Below are positions 22,461 to 35,000 of a stretch of 64,000 nt of DNA, piece by piece. The DNA lies in the NCBI GenBank assembly GCA_947247005.1, contig OX365950.1, forward strand, positions 50,320,761-50,384,760, read 5' to 3'. The notes under the pieces are model-generated. The model searched no databases, had not been told where the DNA came from, and saw only the letters and a list, made by a program, of their open reading frames with translations. Made by a program: the position numbers and the translations under genes. Source of the stretch: Spisula solida (taxonomy: Eukaryota > Mollusca > Bivalvia > Venerida > Mactridae). Numbering within the stretch: position 1 is the stretch's first letter; the number at the start of each line of letters is the position of its first letter.

Positions 22461-23092
22461 CTAAATGACAGTAACACAAAACAAAGATGTTAGAAGATAA
22501 ACAATCATTGCAGAAATTGTCAGACAATGTTTTGAATTCGAGTTATTCACCACTTGCGTTGTACCGGTATTTACAGTGTCATGGTCTTTAATACCGTCCT
22601 CAACATTCCCGTCGTTCTGAGTTTCAGCCACTGACCCAATCACATGTTTGTCACTCTCGCAGAATTTTCCCGAGTATATTTTGGGACAAATACATATAAA
22701 TGTAGATATATAACTTTTACATGTGCCGCCATTTTGACAAGGAGAGCTTTCACACGGATTCATTTCAAGTTCACATACTTCACCATGGTAACCCTTAGCA
22801 CAATGGCACAAAAACCCATTTCCCATTAGTGATGCTTTACACTTTCCTGAATTAAAACACAAAACACCGGCACATGGGTCCGCAATAATTTCACAGAATT
22901 CTCCAGAATATCCTTCTGCGCATGCGCAGGATAGTTTGTTTACTTTTGAATCAAATTTGCATTTCCCGCCATTATAACAGACGGTTGCAGCACAGGGATC
23001 TATAGGTATGGAGCAATTGATGCCACCGAATCCTGGTCGACACAAACACATGTATCCGATAGATGAGAAATCCGTATCTCGACATTCAGCAT
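22461..23092 (-). CDS. Delta-like terminal exon (EGF6 end to EGF9, stalk, hydrophobic tail)
   Basis: The acceptor is TCTTATTTTAG, ending at 23093. The exon has 632 nt ending in TAA. It completes EGF6 and encodes EGF7-9, then an acidic/polar stalk with NNSNSKHC, then LTISAMIVYLLTSLFCVTVI and stop. The hydrophobic tail is the extreme C-terminus; no basic stop-transfer residues follow it. Four EGFs are thus encoded without interruption in one exon. Confidence 0.93.
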
Positions 23093-26000
23093 CTAAAATA
23101 AGAGTAAGAAAAATATGTACATTTGTATTAATATAAACATTTGGTTACGATTAATAATATGAACATAAAATTTACCAACATGTTTTTAGATTTAGTTACA
23201 CAATAAACCCGGTGCTTTCGGAAATACATGTACATTTAAATAAATTCTTCAGAGTTTAGTTCTACTCCGTTGTATTCAAGCTGTCAAAAATGATGGACAG
23301 CTCTAGGTATATTGGAGTATCCATGGCATATTGACTTTTATCGCCAAATTCAAACCACTTGCACTAAACACCTTCGTGGCATTAAATTACGATGATTATC
23401 GTCTCGTAGCTAGTGTGTCGGCAAACATAAAAATCGGATTTGACATTAATTCAATACATTACTAAGTACAAGGGGTCTATGTGTATTAGACTATATATTG
23501 ACATCCATGGCATGGTGCTTCAACACACTTGTACCATGACACCAGTCCTATGTGTGTTCGACTGTCTTGTGCTTTGCTGCAGTTTGCATTAAAATACGAC
23601 GATACTTTTCTCGTAGCTAGTGTGTCGGCAAACTAAAAATCGGATTTAAGACTTTACCAAATACAAACTCACCATTTTGGCATGGTTGAGACCAACACGG
23701 CTTGATCCTGGTTTCACAGAACTCTCCAGTATACTTATCATCACATAGACAGTATCCACCAAACTTCCCCGTCTCACAGACACCACCATTCAAACAATGT
23801 ACCTCCTTACAGGAGAGTATCTCCTCCTCACAACGCTCTCCGTAAAACTTCTCCGGACAATGACATTCTCTGACACCGTCTCTTGTCTGTCAAAGTGTAA
23901 CACGTACTTTATTACAAACATCAGATCGCTCACCGTAAAACTTCTCCGGACAATAACATTCATAAACTTATTACTAGAACTCTATTGTTACCCCCTATAA
24001 TCTGCATTTGTATAATTATTCTTATTTTCCGTTGATAGTCACATTTCTACTTGCCAAACACAAATACTAAACATGAACGCACATTGTGCTGCTTTGGAAA
24101 GAATATTGTCTTTGACTACCTAATTGATAAACTATTGATAAATCAGAAGTATTGGTTATAAATAAAACTGAATTCAAAAATGACTCAAATAAAAATGAGC
24201 AAGTGCTGTGTTCTGATTGAGTAATATAGAAATGTCACAATACCTCACACATGCCTCCATTCTGACAGTATCCATTAAAACATAGAGGATTCCTGCAGTT
24301 ACCACCACCGAATCCTGGTGGACATAGACACGTATAGTTGGTCACGTGATCAGCTACGCACGTGCCACCATGGAAACACGGCTGTCTTATCTGACAATAT
24401 TTGGTGTCTGTAAAATATAAAATGTTTTCGTTATTTGTTATCATTATGCGAAACATTCGCTATTTCTGTACTGCAAATACACCACAAGCATGACAGGTGA
24501 CCACTTCAGGTACAATTTCAATAAACAATGACAATGGATATACTAGACACGTTGTACCACTTTATAAAGGCACAAGGCAGTTTTGCGGGTAGGAACACTT
24601 GTTCTGACTTGTGAATATCCGTTCACACTTAATGCAATAATAAGGGGGACAGCAATACCTTATAGCAAGTGGCAATTCCCTAAATCGCAATATTTGAAAG
24701 TTTGAATCAATTTCACATACAATAGAATATTCATTGGTATTGATGTTGTCAAAATTCATGCATATAATCTTAATTTATGTCTCATTTATGTACAAAATAC
24801 ACTAATTTACGTATTACAAACAATAAAAGTGTACTTAACCATTCAACAACGTATTATAAGATGTATTAGGCACTTGTACTATTCGTTAAAGGCACCGTAT
24901 TGACTATAAAATATATCAATAAGTAAATATTTACACCATTAAGAATAAGATTCGTTCGCTTATTAAAAAACTCCTTCAATAAGCATTACCCTTACTCTTG
25001 AATTGAAACATGCCAATATATCATTGTGGATTTAATTAAAATAACATTAAAGGTGTAAAATGTGCACCTGAGGGTACAAATTCATGATATAACTGCAAAT
25101 CTAAACTCATTATACATGTATTTAGTTAAGAGCGACAGATGCGAAATTGGAGAATATTAAAGCGCGACAATCATAAGTATGTAATTGTCATTTAAAATAC
25201 ATGTAATGTTCATTGTCCCGGAGCAGGAATTAAAACGCACTCGTAAAACTATGGAGCCATATAACTGCCACCACATAAATATTAATTTTCATGAAATATT
25301 TCGTGAAATTAAAGAGGGATTTCATGAAAACAATAAAAAATTATGAATGCAAGATAAATATCTTAACGTGAAAAATTGCCAGTTACTGCTTTGATCTGCC
25401 ACAGCATTCATGTTATCGTTTTAAAGAAACCAAATAACTTTTCACGAAAGTGTATTCTTTTTCACAAAGATATTTTACGTTTCGCGAAACTTTTCACGAA
25501 AGTCGATTAATTTCACAAAAACACATTTACGTTTTGCGAAACATTTTATGCTTTCATGAAAAACTGATTTAATTTCGTGAAAGCATCATCTTTATGTGGT
25601 GTCAGTTCAGAGCACCAACATGCAGACTATCCTATAAGGATTAAGAAGGGTCAATATGAAGGGTTATCAGAGGAGGAATCTATAGTATGTCTGTCGTGTT
25701 CTAATGGTACTAAAGAAAATGAATCACTTGTACTCTTGAAATGTTCCATCTACGAGGGGTGATCCAGAATTACGTGGACTTTTGCTCTAATTCAAAAACC
25801 GTTATACTTACAGTTACAAATCTGCATACCATGTAGCATTAATATTTATTGCACACGTACACCAAATTTCATTCTGATGTTATCATAAATAAGGAAAATA
25901 CAGCGTCTGTTAGAGCGTATAGTTATAAATCGCGGGACAGCTCAGAAATAATGTACGACGTCATCTTCACGCCTGTATCATTTCATGATGCTTTTGAACC

Positions 26001-29000
26001 CTGTTAACCAACTGTTCTTTATTTTTTCCTTACCCATTATGCTCTTAAATTATGCGTATTTAATCGTCCTGCCAATAGGTACTAAACTCTTTCGTTACAA
26101 GCTCTACAAGATCATATTTTCCCACTAATGTCACGGATGGTTCATTCAGGCAAACGTAAGTACCGATTCAGTCAACGTCGGGTTTTAACCTCTACCCTTA
26201 TTGTCTGTCTCATCACACAAGCCTTCATCCAAAACACAAGTGGTCGTGATACAATAGGTCTAATACCTGATTTCTCAAACATATCTTTTGTCTGCGTTGG
26301 GGCTTTTCATAGCTGTACAACAAATCGCATGATTATGCGACTGACAATGAAATCTTGTGACGTCATTATTTACGTTAATTATGACATGACAACAGAAACA
26401 CATATATTCATAACATGAATATAACGAATTTAACCTTGAAATTTCACCTAATTGTCAATACGATATTCGATAACATGATGTCATATTTCTGAACTTTTAA
26501 ATTAAGAAACACGGTAACAATTAACAATATTGTAACAAATTTTACTGAAAAAACCTTTGTTGATCCGCGAAAGCATTTATGTGTTGCTATGGTAGCGTAT
26601 AACTGTTGATGCACATAATTGTTTTTAGATATGTGTTGTGATTTATGTCAATAATAGATAAAAATCTCTTTTGTGTAACTTTCATAACGATCTGACCTAA
26701 ACTAAACTTTTAAGAACAAAAGTCCACGTAATTCTGGATCACCCCTCGTATAAGGACTTGAGTCAAGATTTATTGACAATAGCGAAATAATGTAATGTTA
26801 ATTTTACTGTTTTCAATTTTTAAACCCAGACACTTTACCTTACGTTAGTTGTGCCAAAACCGTTTCTTTTGTTATACCGAAACGTCATTTTTTATTGAGT
26901 AAATAAATATATTTTTGTTGATAGTTCATTACATATGCACAATTTGTCTTATACATTTTGATTTTACCCTTTACAATTTATTTAAAACAAATCGGCATAT
27001 AAACATACCGTTGGCCATTACCAACGTTTGTGACGATGTATACTTTTATCATATCTTAAATTCCGTATTGGAATGGTATTGAACTTTTAAATTTGTATTT
27101 AACTTTTATTTTAATATTTTTGTATGTACAATGGTGAGATGTAAATATGGATTACTGCTAAATGTTTAAGATTGGGGGGAATTGAAACGTCTTTTAATGT
27201 CAAAGTTGAATAAAGTATACATATTGTGTCAAGCTTAGTTAGTTGGCATTGCACACTGTCTGGTGTTCCTTCTTGTAATATAGATACGATTCGGTGACAC
27301 AGACATGCACTTAACATACAAACTTAATTATAGTTTTATAGATTTGCTGAACAATACTGTATCAATATCGGGCTGAGGGAGCGACATTCTTACACTGAGA
27401 ACATAAAGAAACGCACATGTTACATTTTCTCCTACATGTTAGCCTATAGCTTTTTCCGATGGTCACACAGAACAACTAGATTGGTGAGTTTTGATAGTTA
27501 ACAAATTACAGTTGTTTCGGTAGAAGTTTCAAAATGCTACGTACCTTTTCAGCGATGAATTATAGGAAGAAATTGTGTTATTTCCCGAAAAAAGCTATTT
27601 TAACAATTTGCATTAAAACAACCTTTAAATCAGAGTCACATGTGAATACAGTTTACACGGTGTATAACCGTATCGGTACCCTCTCAGTGCAAAATGATAT
27701 ATCGGTACCCTCTCAGTGCTGGCACCGGTCTCTCTCAGTGCAAAACAATGAATCCGATTGACGAAGATCCGCAGGAGAGGTAAGAAAATCTTTGTTTTGT
27801 CAAAAACACCATACTTTCGGTTTAGACGCGGCACCGGAACCCTCTCAGTTCTGGCACCGGTACCCTCTCTGCTCGTTGCATCAATTTGATTGCAAGTACG
27901 GAGAGGGTACCGGTGCCAGTCAGCTGCAACGAGCAGATAGGGTACCGGTGCCAGAACGGAGAGGGTACCGGTGCCGCGTCTAAACCGAAAGTAGGGTGTT
28001 TTTTTAAGAAATGTGATGGAAGTTACCGAATAAAAGGCTTTTAGGGGCAAGTTATGATCAACGGCTTTACGTCTGAGGTACTAGATATTTGCTATATTGA
28101 AGAAAAGTCGCATTTAAGCTTCATAAACATGACTTGATGTTCATTCGCACAGCGACCCTCGGTCAACATTTCAGCCGCGCCAGAACTTGTGAAAAATGAT
28201 AGAACAAATTTAACAACAGGAAGACAATGGTTAATCATCGGGGGGTTCCGTGGGCTATCGATTTTTATGCATAAACCCGTATTTTTGACAAAACAAAGAT
28301 TTTCTTACCTCTCCTGCGGATCTTCGTCAATCGGATTCATTGTTTTGCACTGAGAGAGACCGGTGCCAGCACTGAGAGGGTACCGATATACATTTGTATC
28401 ATTTTGCACTGAGAGGGTACCGATACGGTTATACACCGTGGTTTATGAACTGAAGTAGAGATACCTGGGAACAATGGGACACAAAAATGACTGATATGTG
28501 TAGTTCAGGAAGGAAATGGCAGATTAACAAAAATGACCGTATGGATAAAATGTAAACAGTTCGTTTCTTTATGTACTCAGTGTAAGAATGTGTATATACT
28601 TACCAATGTCACAGAGTGTGCCGGTCCAACCGTCCTTACATATACACTGGTATGGTCGGTGACAGTAACCATAGAGACAGCCTGTTAGTGTTCGACATTC
28701 CCCACATGTTTCACCCGTCCATCCTAAACGACATCTACAACAGACACGTGGTTATACAAGGATAACAAACAACCATCTTTCTGGTATATTTGTGTGTAAT
28801 GTACATAATATTCATGTTTCCGGTATATTGTGCATCATGCAACATTATGTTATAATGTAACAATGTCTGACTGATTAAGTTTTCTTTTATGACGAAGATG
28901 ATGGTATATATCCGTGGAGTGTATACTTCCAGTGTGAGAGTTCGAGGGTTCGATCCTTGGTCGCGTCATACAAAAGGTGAAATAAAAATGGTACCAGTAT

Positions 29001-32000
29001 TTCTCTTACTCTAAAAAGAGAAACATGGCTTCTGTCTCTCATATCCTGATGGCGATGGATACTGTCAGAAATGAGGTGTTGATAGTGATTAATATACGAG
29101 TACGTTTTGTCACATGCGACTTTAAATAAACTATGAATGCATTAATACTGACTACATGCATATGTATATACGTAATAAGGTATACTACAAACATGCGTTA
29201 AAATACATGTACATGTTTTATAACTTAAACTAAAACAATTTCCAAACCAAGTTGAGTCAAACGGGAAGATGAGTTACAATGTATTATCAGCGTTTGTCTA
29301 CTTACCTGCACTGGAAGGGTCGTTCACAAGCTCCCCTATTCGCCAAACAGTCTTCACTACAGTATGCTGAAAACATTGCAATACATCATGTTAACATTAT
29401 GTCCAGATATTTTGGTAGGTTCCGATTAAACACCAGTAATGAAGTTATAAAACTCGGTGAAGGATATTACACAGGAATGTTTGTGCAACTTTGCTCTTAT
29501 GTTTCCTGACGAATAAATATTAGTCAAACACTTGCCAGTGTCACTCTATAACAAACATATCGCGCTAATGTTGTCAATGTTTAGAAAAAATATAATTTAA
29601 ACACTTTAGAGCGTGTATTTTGTTTGATAAAAATGCTATCTAAATGAGGTATGATAAAAATATTGCAAAAAACGAACACTGGATAACTTAGTTAAGGGAG
29701 GTAACTGTATAGAGCAATTGTTCAGCTCAATACAAACGTTAGTTCCCTCTGTGACAGTGATTTAAAGAAACATGTTCGTTACATATAAATATACTCAGCG
29801 TCAATGAAAAGTTACCTCCCTATTGACTATATATTTTAAACTTCATGTTACACTGTGTTAAAAGCCGAACACGACTATGTTTTGACCTTACAATGTAGTC
29901 ACAGCTATCCTATTTAACAATATTTAAATGCACACACTATAAAACTTTTGTACCGATACGGGTCATATTGTGTACAAAATACAGAGGTATATATAAGTGG
30001 TAACTTTTCAGTGGCGCCCAGTATAGTTTGCATATATAGTGGGATTCGAAGCAATACTGAACGACGTCATAATAACGGTTGAGCAGAACAAGAAGCGGAA
30101 TGAACGGACATTGTATATTTCCATGGCACACATTAAGCCCTTTTCATATATTGTCTACATGTATTTGAAACCGAGAGACATAAATGTCAGTACATGATAA
30201 ACCGTCTCATAGTGCGAGGGGTGTTCGAAATGTTCCGGGACAAGTGCCGTAATAGTTATATTTTTTATAGCTTTTTATGAATTCCTTTATAATCGTAGCT
30301 ACATGTTTCGTCTACAGTAGGCTATTATTGTTCTACTGCGCAATAGTGCACTCAAACAGTACAATTTATTTGAATTTAAAATTGTTCATGCTTACAATGG
30401 ATACGTTTGTATGTTGGTAAATTGTTACTTTAAGATTGAAATCTGGTTCACATCCATCAACGCGTTTTACATTCAGAAATTGATTATTTAGACGTTAGTG
30501 TTTTTGTTGTTAATCTGTTTTCTGCATTTCATAAATTGTATTGTTGAATAAATGACCTGAAACACCATGGTAACGTTTCTGGTAAGCAAAGTGAAGTGGT
30601 ATGCTTCTTGATCACATTCCCGTGCACCAAATCGTTATGCAAACAATGTAACGTAATGTCCGTATAATACACTACCCAAAAGTTCTAACCCGCCACCATA
30701 ATAATGTGTTATAATTTTGTTAATACTGCACGTACTCTCTTAAAAGTTTGCATACCAATACTTGAATAATACTTGCATTTAATTGTTGATTCATTTTTGC
30801 AGATAAACGGCCATGTTACTCCTTACAGGCGCGTTACTTAATGAAGTCGATTTTACAAAGTCACAACAGATTTCACCCAAATTGTTCATGAACACGTGCA
30901 TATTGCAACGCAACAAACACGTATTCATTAAGATTTAGCACAACCGATGTCTGCCCTCCCAGAAAAACACGTAACATGCCAAGATTGACGCAAAACTAAC
31001 TTGGATGAAGTGTAAGAATCTTACAACAAAATTTCACAAAGGTTATTTCAATGAAATGGCAATTTTGCAAATTTTGCTTGAGTGTTGATTTCAAAAATTG
31101 AAGGTTCCTGTGAATGAAAAAACGGAAATAATCATTAAAATAACAATTACAAACGAAATAGAAAATCATTTTTGTAATAAAAAGCAAAACTAAGGGCGCA
31201 ACTTTATCAAAACTGATGACATCCGCGTTCTATTCGTGCCAAATTCAACATGTTAGGTGTTTTTCGCGTAGGATAATCTTCACTAACACAAAAACCGTAC
31301 ATAAACACGTGCTTTTCGACGCGCATGCATTACACGTGTAAATTATTCTAGATTACGTAACAAGTCTAAAACGGTTAATTAGACCGTAAGAAGGCCAAGA
31401 TAAACAATTAGTTGGCTTCATTGGATATTCATATGTCATTATGTGAAATTTCATGTTAATAAATGCATTATTAAAAAAAATATTAATAAAATAAAAAAAT
31501 GTCAACTAGGAATTTTGTTCACAGTGTTTTTTCGTAATCTCATGAGTGTTCCTCTCGAGTCAGTTTCGGCATTTTATGTGTTTTTCAAGATGAACAGTCA
31601 CTAGTAATGCCGATTTTGATTATGGGCGCGTGAATTCTGGTCCACATGCATTGCACGTGCAAAAATGCATTTTAAGTATTTTTACGCAATACACCGAATG
31701 CACTGAAATTTTCTACCCATAAGAAGGCAAACTGGAGACTGTTGTATATTTTTGTTGATTTGATACATTATTAACTTATCAATATATATCAGCTTTGCAC
31801 AGTTAACCGTTTTATAACAGTTTCAAAAATGTATTGCTCGTTTTTTCTTTATAAAACATTATAAAAATTTTATATTTCCGATTCGTCCGATCCGTTCCGG
31901 TTCGTAAAACATTTCCGATGCGTAAATTAGTGTGACCCAAATTAAGTACAAAACGGTCAAAATAAACCAATACTCAGCTGCATCTCTTAAACATGTATCG

Positions 32001-35000
32001 GTATGCGAAACTTCAGGTGAATACACGTATTTTTCACAAAACGGGAATGAAATATAAAATGGCGGGTTAGAACTTTTGGGGAGTGTATGTCTTCATTTAC
32101 ATCTACAATTTACGTCGTACTGTCAGACTTGGCCACTATACAACGGTGCGCACGAAAACAGGTAAAGAGTAACAGAAAACATTAAAGTGTAAGATAGAAG
32201 CGGTCCAGTAAAATGAGTAGTAATGCAAAGGGAAACAAAAGAAAATATAGGTTCAACTACTGCACTCGTCAGAGGGTTGGTGCGACCAATCCGGCTGGCG
32301 TAGCGCTTCCAGGATCCCGCCGGCACAGCTCGCTATAATCAGAGTGCAGCAGTTGGTGGATAGTTCCCTTAGAAGGGACTTGTTATTAGATGTACGTACG
32401 TCTTCTGGTAGAGGATAATGCTTTATTGTAACAGTTTCACGCTTATTCATTTAAGGGACCAATATTATGAGATACCTACTGTCTGAATTACGTCCCGACT
32501 ACTTTTATGTCAAGTACAAGGCAAGTGGACGACGCAAGGTAACAATTGTTCTAGACTCGAAGAGGAAGGGTTCACCAATCGGGGTGATTTCAGAGCGACA
32601 AGTCTTGGGAGTCCAACATTCTATCTTACGCCTCATGCAAGTCGGTGCCTGATCGTTGGACGGTGAAAATAAATTCGGCGATTAATTATAGCATTAATCC
32701 AAAACTGTTAACGCTCTTATAAGTATGACCTCTCATAGTAATTGTATGAATAATGCATTTAAAATATTTAATTTACGTATGCTTGTCAGACACTATGATA
32801 GAGATGTGTAGTCAGGGAAATACTTACGTTTGTCACAGAAAGTACCACTCCAACCATGATCGCAGATCTTCGTTCCGTTATCACTACATTTAAAATGGCC
32901 GAACTGGTCGTCACGTGGTCTACAATATACGTCACATCCGGTACCAAAGTAATGTTTGTCACAGACTAATCTATATCGAACTAGTTGTTCTATTGTCGGG
33001 GTGATGGTGGTATCTAGGGACCACTCGTTGGAAGGGACGAGTGTTGTAGATATAAATGATTGGATGATCAACTGAGATGAATCTGGTAAGAAAAAAGAAA
33101 AAAATAAATTTGAAAGGACAAGGTTCGTGAATGGCTAAATGTGGTCAAGTTCTCTTTTAAGAAAGTAAGAATGCATGTACCTATATAATTGTAATTTACA
33201 CAGGCACACCGTTCCATCGATTTAATCAACTAAAATGAATTTTATTTCCGAGTACCTTCTTATAATCACCCATAAAAAGTACTCAGAAAAACGTTTTTAT
33301 AAGTTGTTAAAATCGACGAAACCGTGTGCCTGTGGTCCTATGTATTGCTAAAATACTAATAATTTTATAATTTCTTAATAACACTTTAAAAGCATTTATG
33401 CTACATTTTCATATTTTATGCATGCATTGTTTTATGAAGAACACAGAACTAAATTTTGTTTGCCCTTAGTGCAATTGTAATGCTAAAAGACATTCGTGTT
33501 GTCACAGCTATGTCATCGAGAATGTTTAAATGTTGGATTTAATCAAAATTCCTTTAGATACCCGGGTACTGTTTTATCAAAGCACTTACGAAAATATTAA
33601 ACTTGCGTTCAAATTTAAATTCCTGATATTGCTTTAACAACTACAAATTTCGGACTGTTATTGTTTTGTAAGAGTTCATTAACTGAATCATTGTTAATAT
33701 TGCAGATCCATTGACCACAGCTTGTATTTGTTAAAGTATTATAAAGAATTTAAATTTGGACGTAAGTTTACGATTTCCGTTAGTGCTTTGATAAAACAGT
33801 ACCCCGGCAAAACAAATGCAATAGCGTATTACTTATATTGTCTGAAAATATTGTGTATGTTGCAGCTAGACTTACACCGGAGTCGTATACGATTCTACTA
33901 ATTTAAAATGTTATATCTGTTTCTATTTCACTTTATTTAATAGTTCGCCAACCGATTTTGACAAAATCATAAATACCGGAACATGAACAATATCTTACTT
34001 GTTTGAAAACATTAAAGCAAAATGGTGCAGACGTCTGCCGAATAATTATTCTGCCGAATAATATACAGTAGAACATACATTTTACTAAAAAACGACATAC
34101 GGGCAATGAAGGTAACCCAAAATGTTCCCGGATATGTTCAGACGAATCCACGAAGATGTTTTAATACGTTAATTTTATTATGCTCTTTTTTTATAAATTC
34201 ATTATACTGTTTGCAAAACAATGCTCGACTGTATAATGCTTGCGAAGATAATGTAAGATAATATAAAACGCATTAACATCTTAAGATATGAGAAGGGCTG
34301 TTTATGTTTTAATTTATAAAAAACATCAGACCGGGCAGACGAGAGGCAATATCAAAGACTTGCATGACTTTAGTATTAACATAATGTTTATATTCATCTG
34401 TATTTATAACGAGAATGATTACAACAACAATTTCACAATCTTAATAGATAACACAACATCAGTGTTGTTTTTTGAGGTGCAGTGACTTTTTATTATCCTC
34501 CTCAATAGGTGTGTCTGGGTCGAGGGCATCCCAGTACACACCTTACAAATTCTGAACATCAGTGTTATTATTCTTACATACAATAATGCTTGCATCCATA
34601 TTGACCTAACAAACAATTTCAGAAACGCCCCTCTATCATAAAATTAAAATCAAGTCCTTGAATCTTTCTGATAACAGTTTTTTTCAACTTACCTATAACT
34701 TTTAGTTCTCCGTTCACAGTATGCCATGCCTCCACAATAACAGTAAATTTTCCCTGTGAAATAACAAACAAAAAAGGTACACACTTCTGTTTAAATACTT
34801 GTATAATTAAGTGCGCATGTCAGATGAATTTTAAAAAAATGTTCATTCAAGTTTATGATCGTTATCGGAAATGGTCGGGTATTTTAACTTCCATGCAAAT
34901 ACTTCGTACGGACTACAAAACAATTATATCTACTGTCTAAGATCATAAACACATAAAATTACCCGACAGATATTAGAAAAGTCATTGAATTTAAGGACGC

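Noticed and set aside
26128..26418. Transposase of the mariner-type element
   Set aside because: The frame does not start near a terminus and no HTH or DD34D/E-like motif is visible; the element appears non-autonomous.
27776..27790. GGAGAG/GTAAGA as a splice donor of an extra Delta-like exon
   Set aside because: It lies on the opposite strand and inside an inverted repeat arm that is duplicated at 28300; no open EGF frame adjoins it.
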